Below are positions 25,811 to 34,805 of a stretch of 64,000 nucleotides of DNA, in pieces (the first letter of the stretch is position 1; each line of letters begins with the position of its first letter). The notes beneath the pieces are model-generated. The model was not told where the DNA came from and made no database searches. It saw only the letters and a program-made list of their open reading frames with translations. The translations under genes were made by a program, and so were the position numbers. Source of the DNA: Desulfosporosinus metallidurans (GTDB taxonomy: Bacteria; Bacillota; Desulfitobacteriia; Desulfitobacteriales; Desulfitobacteriaceae). The stretch covers positions 62,001 to 126,000 of the forward strand of contig NZ_MLBF01000001.1 in NCBI RefSeq assembly GCF_001936615.1, read 5' to 3'.

Positions 25811-26755
25811 TTACCTCAGTTTTTTAGTCAAAACCTCATGGACTGCTTTAACCAAATTCTCCTTGGTTAACCCGAACTTCTCCAGCAGTTCCTGAGGACG
25901 CCCAGACTCTCCAAACGTGTCTCTAAGTCCGACGCGAACCATTGGTGTAGGCTGCTTCTCGCCTAGTACCTCTGAGATTGCACTTCCCAATCCGCCGATG
26001 ATGTTGTGTTCTTCCGCCGTCACGACAGCCTTCGTTTGCTTGGCAACGCGCACAATAGTTTCTTCATCCAAAGGTTTTACAGAGGCGACATTGACGACGC
26101 TCACGCTAATCCCCTCGGCAGCAAGTTCTGCAGCCGCTTCTAAAGCCATGGAAACCATCACGCCATTAGCCATGATGGCAACGTCTGTCCCTTCTTGTAA
26201 GACATTCGCCTTCCCGATTTCAAAGCGATACTCTTCTCCGAAGAGGACTGGAAGCGCCAAGCGCCCCATCCGAATATAAACCGGGCCTTTATATTCGGCA
26301 GCCGCTAAAACCACCTGGCGAGTTTCTTCCCCATCGGCAGGGACTAACACCACCATGTTCGGGACGGCACGCATGATCGCCACGTCTTCAATGGCCTGAT
26401 GTGAACCTCCGTCTTCCCCTACCGTAATTCCAGCGTGGGTAGCGGCAATTTTAACATTAAGTTTTGGATAAGCAATTGAGTTGCGAATTTGCTCAAATGC
26501 TCGTCCCACTGCAAAAATCGCAAAGGTACTCGCAAACGGAATTTTGCCCGCAGTTGCTAGTCCAGCAGCCGTTCCTAAGAGGTTCGACTCGGCAATGCCC
26601 ATGTTAAAGAAGCGTTCAGGATACTTTTTGCCAAAGTCCGCAGTTTTCGTCGACTTCGAGAGATCTGCATCCAAGACAACAACCTTCGGATTTTCAGCTC
26701 CAAGAGTCAGAAGGGCTTTGCCATACGCGTCACGTGTCGCTATTTTATCAGCCAA
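25811..26755 (-). CDS. Transketolase, C-terminal subunit
   Basis: A 314-residue protein covering the pyrimidine-binding and C-terminal domains of transketolase. The catalytic glutamate motif is in GIAESNLLGTAAGLA, followed by GITVGEDGGSHQAIEDVA and, at the C-terminus, the TAEEHNIIGGLGSA segment. Together with the N-terminal subunit it forms a thiamine-diphosphate enzyme that moves two-carbon units between sugar phosphates in the non-oxidative pentose phosphate pathway. The split form is common in Clostridia. The start is a TTG with GGAGG 9 nt upstream, overlapping the end of the partner gene by 8 bp. Dihydroxyacetone or DXP synthase activity is less likely from the motifs. Confidence 0.93.
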   Translation of the reverse strand: MADKIATRDAYGKALLTLGAENPKVVVLDADLSKSTKTADFGKKYPERFFNMGIAESNLLGTAAGLATAGKIPFASTFAIFAVGRAFEQIRNSIAYPKLNVKIAATHAGITVGEDGGSHQAIEDVAIMRAVPNMVVLVPADGEETRQVVLAAAEYKGPVYIRMGRLALPVLFGEEYRFEIGKANVLQEGTDVAIMANGVMVSMALEAAAELAAEGISVSVVNVASVKPLDEETIVRVAKQTKAVVTAEEHNIIGGLGSAISEVLGEKQPTPMVRVGLRDTFGESGRPQELLEKFGLTKENLVKAVHEVLTKKLR

Positions 26756-27578
26756 GGTTCGCAGCCTCCTCTCGTAATTCTTTCAGGGCTTGCTCGCCTT
26801 GTTCCACACTAGGTGCATTGCCATGCCAACCAGCTTGGTTTTCCATAAAGGAAACCCCTTTGCCCTTCACTGTTTTGGCAATGATGATGCTCGGTTTTCC
26901 TTTGACCTGTTTTGCCTCAGCATACGCTGCCAGCAAAGCATCGACATCATGCCCATCCACTTCAATCACGTGCCAGCAAAATGCCCGCCACTTTTCAGCA
27001 AGTGGAGCAGAACACATGACACTATCTGTGGCCCCATCAATTTGCAGTCCATTAAAGTCTAGGATTGCTGTGACATTATCCAGTTTGTAGTGGGCAGCCG
27101 CCATCGCCGCTTCCCAAACTTGGCCCTCTGCAACCTCACCGTCACCTAAGAGGACAAACACTCGATAATCTTTAGCATCTAACTTTGCCGCCAAAGCCAT
27201 TCCATTGGCCGCTGAAAGCCCTTGCCCTAAGGAACCCGTGGACATATCAACACCAGGGGTTCTCTTCATATCAGGATGCCCCTGGAGCATTCGACCAGTT
27301 TGACGAAGTCCTTGCAACTCTTCCTTAGGGAAATACCCCTTCTCTGCAAGAGCGGAATACAATACGGGAGCTGCATGCCCTTTAGATAGAACGAAACGGT
27401 CACGATCTGCCCAAAGCGGATCCTCCGAATTTATGCGCATTTCTTGGAAAAATAACGTCGCTACAATATCAGCGGCAGATAAACTTCCACCGGGATGCCC
27501 AGATTTTGCTGGTACAAGCATGGAAATAATGTCTTGACGAATAACGTTAGCTACTCGCTTCAGTTCAATAGCGGTCAA
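26748..27578 (-). CDS. Transketolase, N-terminal subunit
   Basis: A 276-residue protein corresponding to the thiamine-diphosphate-binding domain. Visible motifs are AKSGHPGGSLSAADI, RDRFVLSKGHAAPVLYSALA, GSLGQGLSAANGMALA and the metal-binding GDGEVAEGQVWEAAMAA..DFNG. It pairs with the C-terminal subunit encoded just downstream with an 8-bp overlap. The TTG start has GGAGGGG 6 nt upstream. The gene lies 68 bp downstream of prfB on the same strand, which may place it in a longer transcript from secA-prfB. Confidence 0.93.
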   Translation of the reverse strand: MTAIELKRVANVIRQDIISMLVPAKSGHPGGSLSAADIVATLFFQEMRINSEDPLWADRDRFVLSKGHAAPVLYSALAEKGYFPKEELQGLRQTGRMLQGHPDMKRTPGVDMSTGSLGQGLSAANGMALAAKLDAKDYRVFVLLGDGEVAEGQVWEAAMAAAHYKLDNVTAILDFNGLQIDGATDSVMCSAPLAEKWRAFCWHVIEVDGHDVDALLAAYAEAKQVKGKPSIIIAKTVKGKGVSFMENQAGWHGNAPSVEQGEQALKELREEAANLG

Positions 27579-27646
27579 GCGATCCCCTCCTTTAGCTCAT
27601 ATTATCAATGGATACTGTCCAAAACATCAATGTCAATACTCTGTTG

Positions 27647-28751
27647 TTACTGTACTTTTTTTGTTTTTTGGAGAAAGGCCGCAATGAATGCATTGATTTC
27701 TCCATCCATTACTGCTGAAACATTCCCAGTTTCCACATTGGTACGGTGGTCTTTGACTAAGCTGTAGGGATGGAAAACATAAGAGCGTATTTGGCTACCC
27801 CAAGCAATCTCTTGTTGTTCACCGCGGATTTCGGAAATCTCAGCTTCTTGCTCCTTGCGCTTAAGTTCCAGCAACTTGGCCTGCAAAACTCGCATGGCCG
27901 CAGCCTTGTTTTGAGTTTGGGAGCGCTCGCTCTGACACTGGACTACGGTCCCGGACGGCAAGTGCGTAATCCGAATAGCCGAATCTGTCTTGTTAACATG
28001 CTGTCCGCCTGCCCCACCCGAACGGTAGGTATCCACCCTCAGCTCTTCAGGATCAATTGTTATTTCGTTATCCTCTGTCACTTCCGGAATAACATCCACA
28101 GAAGCGAACGAAGTATGACGACGTCCTGACGCATCAAACGGCGAAATTCGCACTAACCGATGGACCCCCTTTTCGGACTTGGCATATCCATACGCATTTT
28201 CCCCACTGAAGGACAACGTTGCACTCTTTATGCCCGCTTCCTCCCCGGGTAAAATGTCCAAGGTCTCCACGTTATATCCGTGTCGTTCTCCCCAACGTAT
28301 ATAGAGGCGATAAAGCATTTGCACCCAATCTTGGGCTTCCGTTCCTCCAGCTCCGGCATGTAACGTCAAGATAGCATTATTCCGGTCATACTGCCCACTG
28401 AGCAATATTTCCAGTTCCAACTCCTCAAATCGACTCCTTAGTCCCTTTATCCCTTGCTCGATCTCAGGTTCTAGGCTCACATCGTCTTCTTCCATTGCCA
28501 GCTGCCAGAGGGTTTCGGTTTCTTCAAGTCCCTGCTTTAACTCATCGTATATCCTAACCTTTGCCTGATGAAGAGACAACTCCTGCGTAATCTTTTGGGC
28601 TAAGACCGGATTATCCCACAAATTAGGGCGTTGGAATTCTCCCTCCAGAACACTAATCTTTTCTAACCGCTGAGCGACGTCAAAGAGAAACCCTCAAATC
28701 TGCCAAGCACATTGTTAACATTTCCAATTCCTTTTTCCATTCAGAAAGCAC
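27647..28751 (-). CDS. prfB: Peptide chain release factor 2, expressed by programmed +1 frameshift
   Basis: RF2 of 367 residues if the frameshift is made. A 23-codon leader starts at a GTG (28751-28749) with GGAAGGGTG upstream and ends LRVSL just before an in-frame UGA (28682-28680). Skipping the U at 28682 continues as DVAQRLEKI into the main frame. The body contains the SPF tripeptide in ISPFDASGRRHT, which reads UGA and UAA, and the GGQ motif in SGGAGGQHVNKT that triggers peptide release. The frameshift is the known autoregulation: low RF2 slows UGA reading and favours the shift. Annotating only the downstream frame from the ATG at 28621 would lose 43 residues. Upstream lies secA, with a structured spacer between. 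Confidence 0.95.
28680..28694 (-). promoter_or_regulatory. prfB programmed +1 frameshift site
   Basis: The minus-strand sequence AGG GTT TCT CTT TGA C has the slippery CTT, the in-frame TGA followed by C, and a Shine-Dalgarno-like GAGGG at the same distance from the stop as the canonical AGGGGG-TAT-CTT-TGA. Two G residues of the canonical internal site are T here, so the stimulator may be slightly weaker. Confidence 0.95.
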
Positions 28752-28810
28752 TCTTTTTCACCCTTCCAAACATTTATAACTACCTAGCCTATGGCTCCCC
28801 AAAGAAGTCT

Positions 28811-28990
28811 CGAGAACACGTAGCGGGCCTTTACGTGAACAGTTAGCCAATCTTGGTTCAAGTGCGCTTTCATTAACAGGGCGAGGCACATGGACGTTCC
28901 TCGCCGCCAACTGAGGCACGGATGCCGAATTTGGCGGGTACCCTGTCCGCAATCATCCGCACTTGAGCCTTAGATTGGCTCTGAGAACGT
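28811..28990. repeat. Nested palindrome / candidate structured RNA between secA and prfB
   Basis: The spacer folds on paper into a closed multi-branch structure. The outer stem pairs AGCCAATCT...TCAAGTGCG (28845-28866) with CGCACTTGA...AGATTGGCT (28958-28980), 9 + 9 bp around a small internal loop. Inside, ACAGGG (28876-28881) pairs with CCCTGT (28941-28946), and that stem encloses two further hairpins: GCGAGG/CCTCGC (28881-28904) and CCGCCAA/TTTGGCGG (28905-28938), the latter capped by GGCA/TGCC (28915-28926). A fifth hairpin CACGTA/TACGTG lies at 28817-28837. It contains no gene. It could be a prfB leader RNA, a secA 3' element or a palindromic mobile repeat. Confidence 0.6.
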
Positions 28991-29014
28991 ATGGTTTAGC
29001 GAGTGTTACCGAGA

Positions 29015-31516
29015 CTACTTCTTGCCCGATCCACAACACTTCTTGTATTTTTTCCCACTTCCACACGAACAAAGATCGTTTCGTCCAATCTGGTCCCCTG
29101 TATGAACCGGTTCACTAGGTTCCCCTTCATAGAGGTTCTCCGTAACGTTCCGTGGCTGTTCAGAAACTTCTTCACGTACTTGTGGGGTCACCCGCATGAC
29201 ATAACGGATGATATCATCCTGAATCGAATCAATCATGGCTTGGAACATTTCAAATCCTTCACGCCTGTATTCAACTAATGGATCTTTCTGCCCATAAGCA
29301 CGAAGACCAATACCCTCACGCAGCATATCCATGGCATCAAGATGATCCATCCATTTGCTGTCTACCACTTGGAGCATTACCGCACGTTCGATTTCCCGCA
29401 TCAGTTCAGGACTAAACTGCTCTTCGCGACTTTGGTAAAGTTCTTTAGCTTTATCGAGGAGGGTTTGCTCAATCTCTTCGCGCGAAAGATCTGCAAGTTG
29501 TTCCGGGTCTAAATGAATTCCTGGCAAAAAGAAATTTTCAACATAATCCGCTAGTCCTGTTAAATCCCACTCTTCAGGGAAGGGACTTTCTCCACTAAAC
29601 ATTGTGACGCTATCGGTGACCGCTTTTTCCAGCATGTCCGAAATGTGGTCCTGGAGGTTTTCTCCCATGAGCACCGCCCTGCGCTGGGCATAGATCACCT
29701 CACGTTGTTGATTCATGACATCATCATAATCAAGAACGTGTTTCCGGATGTCAAAGTTGCGATTTTCAACTCGTCGTTGAGCAGTTTCAATGGAACGAGA
29801 AATCATCTTTGAAGCAATTGGCATGGAGTCATCCATCCCCAATTTATCCATAATGCCCATGATATTTTCAGCACCAAACAAGCGCATCAAGTCGTCTTCT
29901 AAGGAAATAAAGAATTGAGTTGATCCTGGATCCCCTTGTCGTGCAGCACGTCCGCGTAATTGGTTGTCAATGCGCCGGGATTCATGCCGCTCTGTCCCAA
30001 TGATATGCAAGCCCCCTAGTTCAGACACGCCCTCACCCAGAATGATATCTGTTCCACGACCTGCCATGTTAGTGGCAATCGTAACCATTCCGGGCTGTCC
30101 TGCTTGAGAAACAATTTGAGCCTCTTTTTCATGATACTTGGCATTAAGAACTTGATGAGGAACACCACGCCGTCCCAAGAGGTCACTTAGATACTCCGAT
30201 TTCTCAACTGAAACTGTTCCGACAAGAAGCGGTTGTCCTTTGGCATGACGCTCAATTACACTATCGACAACAGCCAAGAACTTGCCTTTTTCCGAACGAT
30301 AAATCACGTCTGGATCATCGTTGCGAATCATGGGTTTGTTTGTTGGTATTTCCACGACATCGAGCTTATAAATCTTTCTAAACTCCGGTTCTTCCGTCAT
30401 GGCCGTCCCGGTCATCCCTGAGAGTTTTTTGTACATCCGGAAGTAGTTCTGAAAGGTAATGGTGGCTAGTGTCTGGGATTCTTTTTCGATCTTCACGCCT
30501 TCTTTAGCTTCAATGGCTTGGTGTAACCCTTCACTGTAACGGCGACCAAACATCAGACGTCCGGTAAATTCATCGACAATAATCACTTCGCCGTCCTTGA
30601 CCACATAGTCGCGGTCCCGTTTGAAGAGGGTCTGTGCTTTCAAAGCCTGATTGACATGATGGGCCAACTCGGTATGAATATCCTCATAAAGATTATCCAC
30701 ACCCAGCATGCTCTCCACCCGACTAACTCCTTGTTCTGTAAGGGTAACAACACGCTCTTTTTCTATAACTTTATAATCCTCTTCAGGTTTTAAACGGGGA
30801 ATAATCATCGCAACCCGGAAATATAACTCCGTAGGCTTATCTGCCTCGCCTGATATGATCAGGGGAGTACGTGCTTCGTCAACAAGGATAGAGTCCACTT
30901 CGTCCACAATAGCATAGTTCAGTTCACGCTGCACCAGGCCATCCGGCCGAGTTACCATATTATCCCTCAGATAATCAAAACCAAATTCATTATTTGTGCC
31001 ATACGTTATGTCTGCTGCATAGCTGCTACGGCGTTCCTCATAGTTTAAACCATGAACAATTAAACCCACGGATAGCCCGAGAAACTGGTGAATTTGCCCC
31101 ATCCATTCACTGTCACGACGAGCTAAATAATCATTAACGGTAATTACATGAACTCCTTGCCCGGTTAAGGCATTCAGATAGGACGGCAAAGTGGCCACGA
31201 GGGTTTTTCCTTCCCCAGTACGCATTTCTGCAATTCGACCGTCGTGAAGCACCATACCCCCAATTAACTGCACATCATAATGTCTTTGGGTAATCACCCT
31301 CCTGCCAGCCTCGCGTACAACAGCAAAAGCCTCTGGTAACAGAGCATCTAGACTTTCTCCCCGTTCCAAACGTCCTTTGAATTCAGCGGTTTTGCCACGT
31401 AATTCGTCATCGCCCAGGGCTTGGATCGCCGGTTCAAAGCTATTAATCACTTCAACGCGCTTTTGATATTTCCGTATTTCTCGCGCATTATCATCGAACA
31501 AACTTAAAAAACCCAT
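29015..31516 (-). CDS. secA: Preprotein translocase ATPase SecA
   Basis: An 833-residue SecA, the motor that pushes unfolded preproteins through SecYEG. Features in order: NBD1 with Walker A MRTGEGKT and DEAD-type [16 protein letters not shown], the preprotein cross-linking domain, NBD2 with [12 protein letters not shown] and [12 protein letters not shown], the helical wing and scaffold domains, and the C-terminal zinc-binding tail [13 protein letters not shown] that contacts SecB or ribosomes. The start ATG at 31516 has AAAGGTGG 5-6 nt upstream; the longer frame upstream is not supported. hpf-secA-prfB is the conserved order of Firmicutes. Confidence 0.98.
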   Translation of the reverse strand: MGFLSLFDDNAREIRKYQKRVEVINSFEPAIQALGDDELRGKTAEFKGRLERGESLDALLPEAFAVVREAGRRVITQRHYDVQLIGGMVLHDGRIAEMRTGEGKTLVATLPSYLNALTGQGVHVITVNDYLARRDSEWMGQIHQFLGLSVGLIVHGLNYEERRSSYAADITYGTNNEFGFDYLRDNMVTRPDGLVQRELNYAIVDEVDSILVDEARTPLIISGEADKPTELYFRVAMIIPRLKPEEDYKVIEKERVVTLTEQGVSRVESMLGVDNLYEDIHTELAHHVNQALKAQTLFKRDRDYVVKDGEVIIVDEFTGRLMFGRRYSEGLHQAIEAKEGVKIEKESQTLATITFQNYFRMYKKLSGMTGTAMTEEPEFRKIYKLDVVEIPTNKPMIRNDDPDVIYRSEKGKFLAVVDSVIERHAKGQPLLVGTVSVEKSEYLSDLLGRRGVPHQVLNAKYHEKEAQIVSQAGQPGMVTIATNMAGRGTDIILGEGVSELGGLHIIGTERHESRRIDNQLRGRAARQGDPGSTQFFISLEDDLMRLFGAENIMGIMDKLGMDDSMPIASKMISRSIETAQRRVENRNFDIRKHVLDYDDVMNQQREVIYAQRRAVLMGENLQDHISDMLEKAVTDSVTMFSGESPFPEEWDLTGLADYVENFFLPGIHLDPEQLADLSREEIEQTLLDKAKELYQSREEQFSPELMREIERAVMLQVVDSKWMDHLDAMDMLREGIGLRAYGQKDPLVEYRREGFEMFQAMIDSIQDDIIRYVMRVTPQVREEVSEQPRNVTENLYEGEPSEPVHTGDQIGRNDLCSCGSGKKYKKCCGSGKK

Positions 31517-31620
31517 TATGTCCACCTTTCTCAATCCTTATGTGTTCATTAATTTTAACATCCTTGAGAAGCGACTGCAACCAAGCTAGGTGATTTAGGA
31601 ATATTTTCCCTATGTATATG

Positions 31621-31646
31621 AAAAGACCCGCATTTGCGGGCCTTTT
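31621..31646. terminator. Hairpin terminator between hpf and secA
   Basis: AAAAGacCCGCatttGCGGGccTTTT is a near-perfect stem with A and T runs at both sides, so it can terminate on either strand. On the minus strand it would separate hpf from secA. The bases 31647-31811 beside it hold a diverged fragment of the 90-bp repeat (CGAAAGTATAAGTTTCGGGTG at about 31684-31704) and the palindrome TGGCCATccATGGCCA. Confidence 0.75.
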
Positions 31647-31811
31647 CGCTTGATTCATAAAAGCGACTGTTTCTGCACCAAGCTCGAAAGTATAAGTTTC
31701 GGGTGGGTCCCTTCTCGCCATCACGGCGCTTTGCCATCCTTGGCAGCGCTCTAATCTCGAACATCCTGTTTGAGTCTTGGCTACAGGGACACTTGGCCAT
31801 CCATGGCCAGC

Positions 31812-32142
31812 GCATAAGTGCAACTAAGGCGACCGCCTTCGCTAAGGCTTGGCGCTAGCCAAGTTTTCTTTATACCAATCAGAAAGCATAAATTTCAGGT
31901 GGCATAAGTGCAACTAAGGCGACCGCCTTCGCCAAGGCTTGGCGCTAGCCAAGTTTTCTTTATACCAATCAGAAAGCATAAATTTCAGGTGGCATAAGTG
32001 CAACTAAGGCGACCGCCTTCGCCAAGGCTTGGCGCTAGCCAAGTTTTCTTTATACCAATCAGAAAGTATAATTTCAGGTGGCATAAGTGCAACTAAGGCG
32101 ACCGCCTTCGCCAAGGCTTGGCGCTAGCCAAGTTTTCTTTAT
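31812..32142. repeat. Non-coding tandem array of a 90-bp unit, 3.7 copies
   Basis: Units start with GCATAAGTGCAACTAAGGCG at 31812, 31902, 31992 and 32081 (the third is 89 bp, the fourth stops after 62). Copies are almost identical; base changes are limited to a few positions. Each unit contains GGCGACCGCC, CGCCTTCGCCAAGGC and the perfect palindrome CTTGGCGCTAGCCAAG, followed by an AT-rich TTTTCTTTATACC..AAATTTCAGG stretch. Copies abut with no spacers, which argues against CRISPR. Together with flanking DNA it fills the 661-bp gap between secA and hpf. A variant copy lies at 19371-19497. Confidence 0.95.
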
Positions 32143-32177
32143 CCGAGTACGCCGCGACTTACCCGGCTTTAAAGCTG

Positions 32178-32708
32178 CTAAGTCTGGGGTTGGAGTAAGC
32201 CATAGTCTCCATTGTTGCGGTGGTAAACTACGTTCATTTCTTGACTCTCCGCATTCGTAAACACAAAGAAGGTGTGTCCAACCAGATTCATCTGCATAAT
32301 CGCTTCTTCAACTGACATGGGTTTCGCAGGGAATTTCTTACTCCGAACGACTTCCTCGCGTGGTTCATCGTTTGCAACGACAGGTTGCTTAGGTTCATGA
32401 TCCTTCAAGACCTTAGAGCGCATCCGTTTATTAATGCGTGTTCGATATTTATCGATTTGGCGTTCCAATTTCTCAACAACCATATCAATCGAAGAATACA
32501 TATCTTCAGTTTCTTCTTCTCCACGTAAGATCATACCATGAATTGGGGCTGTTACCTCTACCCGATGTCGATCGCGCTCAACCAGCAAGGTCACTTGAAC
32601 ATCCATGAACTCATCTGAGTATTTGGCTAACTTACCCACCCGCTTCATGACATACTCTTTAAGTGCGTCTGTCAGTTCAATGTGTTTACCACGAATAATA
32701 ATATTCAT
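32178..32708 (-). CDS. hpf: Long-form ribosome hibernation promoting factor
   Basis: A 176-residue protein. The N-terminal domain (about 1-95, MNIIIRGKHIELT..YVMKRVGKL) is the S30AE/RaiA fold that sits in the decoding centre of idle ribosomes. The C-terminal domain (about 120-176, KPMSVEEAIMQMNLVGHTFFVF) dimerises to give 100S ribosomes, so this is the long form of Gram-positives. The ATG at 32708 has AGGGGG 9 nt upstream. A sigma-H-like promoter is visible 40-65 bp upstream. The gene precedes secA in the conserved order, but a long repeat-filled spacer and a hairpin now separate them. Confidence 0.96.
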   Translation of the reverse strand: MNIIIRGKHIELTDALKEYVMKRVGKLAKYSDEFMDVQVTLLVERDRHRVEVTAPIHGMILRGEEETEDMYSSIDMVVEKLERQIDKYRTRINKRMRSKVLKDHEPKQPVVANDEPREEVVRSKKFPAKPMSVEEAIMQMNLVGHTFFVFTNAESQEMNVVYHRNNGDYGLLQPQT

Positions 32709-32745
32709 TAACCTCAACCCCCTTCAATGATGGTATGAAAGTAAT

Positions 32746-32772
32746 ATTCCCGATTTACACAAAAAATCCTGC
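32746..32772 (-). promoter_or_regulatory. Candidate sigma-H promoter of hpf
   Basis: On the minus strand GCAGGATTT (32772-32764) and CGGGAAT (32752-32746) are separated by 11 bp. This fits the sigma-H consensus RNAGGAWWW-N11/12-RNNGAAT with one mismatch. In Bacillus hpf (yvyD) is controlled by sigma-H and sigma-B, which supports the reading. The distance to the ATG is about 40 bp. Confidence 0.45.
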
Positions 32773-32876
32773 AAATTTTAAAGTTTAGCTTGTCAAAATT
32801 TTTTTAACTAAACACAAAGAGAGAACCGTACACTTTTTTAGCGATTCTCTCCTTGGCAGGTTCATCAATAACTGCG

Positions 32877-33074
32877 TTAAAGGACCATCACGTTAGAAGC
32901 TTGCTCACCGCGTGGACCTTGAATAACATCGAACTCAACGGACTGTCCTTCTTCAAGCGTACGAAATCCCTCTCCAATTACAGCTTGAAAATGAACAAAT
33001 ACATCTTGCCCGCTTTCCTGCTCGATGAAACCGTAGCCTTTTTGTTTACTGAACCATTTAACTTTACCTAACAC
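32877..33074 (-). CDS. Cold shock protein, CspA family
   Basis: A 65-residue single-domain protein, the usual length. RNA-binding motifs RNP1 (KGYGFIEQ) and RNP2 (DVFVHFQAV) are present. Cold shock proteins melt secondary structure in mRNA. The start is most likely the GTG at 33074 with AAGGAGG 7 nt upstream; a TTG one codon earlier is possible. It is monocistronic; a weak stem GAGAGAA/TTCTCTC at about 32818-32851 may terminate it. The upstream gap to the ABC gene is about 100 bp. Confidence 0.95.
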   Translation of the reverse strand: MLGKVKWFSKQKGYGFIEQESGQDVFVHFQAVIGEGFRTLEEGQSVEFDVIQGPRGEQASNVMVL

Positions 33075-33181
33075 CAAAATACCTCCTTGAATTGTCCAAG
33101 ACCTGAAGCGAAGTTCCAGCTTCACTAAAGACTTGACTCATACCTTAGGAGGATAACCAGCATTGAAGGAATCTAAACTTC

Positions 33182-33901
33182 TTATAATATCTTACTCAAA
33201 AACGCCTGTGTCCGCGGATTCTTCGGATTAGCAAAAACCTCGCTGGGCACTCCTTCTTCCATAATAATCCCTTCATCCATGAAAATTACCCGATCGCCGA
33301 CTTCACGGGCAAATCCCATCTCATGAGTCACGGCAACCATGGTCATCCCTTCACGGGCTAAGTCTTTCATTACGGCGAGTACTTCTCCGACCATTTCCGG
33401 GTCCAGCGCAGAAGTGGTCTCGTCAAAAAGCATAATCTTCGGTTTCATAGCTAAAGCTCGGGCAATAGCAACCCGTTGTTGTTGCCCGCCCGAAAGGCGA
33501 TCTGGATATTCACCCGCTTTATCAGATAGACCCACTTTATCTAATAGTTCTAATCCGATCTTTTCCGCTTCCGCTTTATTCGTTTTACGAACGATTTCTG
33601 GAGCAAGTACTACATTTTGGAGTGCGGTCATATGCGGAAAGAGGTTAAACCGTTGAAACACCATGCCCACTTCCCGACGAATCGCATTCACATTTATCTC
33701 GGAGTTAAGCGGAATCCCATCGACAATAATTTCCCCGCTCGTAGGCTCTTCCAATTTGTTTAGGCAACGCAAAAAAGTGCTCTTCCCTGAACCACTTGGG
33801 CCTATGACTACAACCACTTCTTTTTCCTTAATGTGGCAATTAATCCCTTTCAAGACTTCGAGTTTCCCATAGGATTTATGCAAATTCTTAACGTAAATCA
33901 T
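33182..33901 (-). CDS. Polar amino acid ABC transporter ATPase (GlnQ type)
   Basis: A 239-residue ABC ATPase: Walker [11 protein letters not shown]-loop [10 protein letters not shown] (typical of the polar amino acid family), signature LSGGQQQR, Walker [15 protein letters not shown] and the [12 protein letters not shown]-loop. The Walker B carries ETT rather than EPT, which is tolerated. It powers import with the adjacent permease and binding protein. The start ATG at 33901 has GGAGG about 10 nt upstream, and it overlaps the permease gene by 14 bp. It is the last gene of the cluster. Confidence 0.95.
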   Translation of the reverse strand: MIYVKNLHKSYGKLEVLKGINCHIKEKEVVVVIGPSGSGKSTFLRCLNKLEEPTSGEIIVDGIPLNSEINVNAIRREVGMVFQRFNLFPHMTALQNVVLAPEIVRKTNKAEAEKIGLELLDKVGLSDKAGEYPDRLSGGQQQRVAIARALAMKPKIMLFDETTSALDPEMVGEVLAVMKDLAREGMTMVAVTHEMGFAREVGDRVIFMDEGIIMEEGVPSEVFANPKNPRTQAFLSKIL

Positions 33902-34565
33902 TTTTGCCCAGCCTCCTCTCCATATATGCAACCCATTGAGATATTAACTGGGTCATCAAAAGGTAGTACAGGGCCACAGAAATATACATGGGAATAGGCT
34001 GAAACGTCCGTCCAGCGATAATTTTCCCGCTATAGAACAGTTCTTGAATCGCGATAATCGATAACAGAGACGAATCTTTAAGTAGGGCAATAAATTCGTT
34101 GCCTAAGGGCGGAATCACCCGTTTAAACGCCTGGGGAAGAATAACATACCGCATGGCCTGATTCTGAGTCATTCCCAACGATCGAGCTGCTTCCGTTTGC
34201 CCCCGATCAATAGATTGAATTCCGGCTCTAAAGATCTCTGCAATATAAGCACCCGAGTTTAAACCCATCGCTAAAACTCCCGCAAAATACTGATAGTTAT
34301 CTGGCAAGGTTTCCCAATGGAAAAGTCTAGGGACTAAAAAATACACTAGAAAGATTTGGACCAGTAGTGGGGTTCCTCGGAAAAAATCAATATAGCCAAT
34401 AGCGATCGCACGGGTAATTTTGGTTTTGGATAACCGAGCCAAAGCCATGAAGAGCCCAATAACAACCCCGATAGCGACTGCACCAGCTGTAAGCTCCAAA
34501 GTAAGTAAGGCTGCCTTATTAAGAATTGGGATGCTATCGATAGCCGCCTTCCAGTTCATTTCCAC
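33888..34565 (-). CDS. Polar amino acid ABC transporter permease (HisM/GlnP type)
   Basis: A 225-residue membrane protein with about five helices. The EAA loop is seen as [25 protein letters not shown], the site that docks with the ATPase, and GTPLLVQIF is the typical N-terminal HisM signature. It would function as a homodimer because only one permease gene is present. The start is a GTG with AAGGAGG 7 nt upstream. It lies downstream of the binding-protein gene behind a strong hairpin, and overlaps the ATPase gene. Confidence 0.95.
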   Translation of the reverse strand: MEMNWKAAIDSIPILNKAALLTLELTAGAVAIGVVIGLFMALARLSKTKITRAIAIGYIDFFRGTPLLVQIFLVYFLVPRLFHWETLPDNYQYFAGVLAMGLNSGAYIAEIFRAGIQSIDRGQTEAARSLGMTQNQAMRYVILPQAFKRVIPPLGNEFIALLKDSSLLSIIAIQELFYSGKIIAGRTFQPIPMYISVALYYLLMTQLISQWVAYMERRLGKNDLR

Positions 34566-34720
34566 AGGAAATCCTCCTTATTTTTTCTTAACATAAACGA
34601 TAAAAGATGAGTCCAAACATGGAATTTATATATTCTCTTGCCATCGGATAAAATTATACATTTTACTTCAAATTTATACAAGTAAAATACATTCATGATT
34701 CCGCGGCAAAAAGTAAAAAG

Positions 34721-34753
34721 AAATGGAAGGTACTTAGTAAGTACCTTCCATTT
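34721..34753 (-). terminator. Terminator/attenuator between binding protein and permease genes
   Basis: A 16-bp perfect stem, AAATGGAAGGTACTTA and TAAGTACCTTCCATTT, with a single-base loop, is followed on the minus strand by CTTTTTACTTTTT. It should stop most transcripts after the binding-protein gene, so that more of this protein than of the membrane parts is made. Confidence 0.85.
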
Positions 34754-34805
34754 CTTTTATTACAGTATGTTGTAGATCAACAGCGAGTTTAAAACTGCAG
34801 ATTCC

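Noticed and set aside
27647..28751. prfB as a truncated or frameshifted pseudogene
   Set aside because: The break is exactly the conserved programmed +1 frameshift site with a proper leader.
31812..32142. CRISPR-like repeat array
   Set aside because: Units are 90 bp, abut directly, have no variable spacers, and no cas genes are near.
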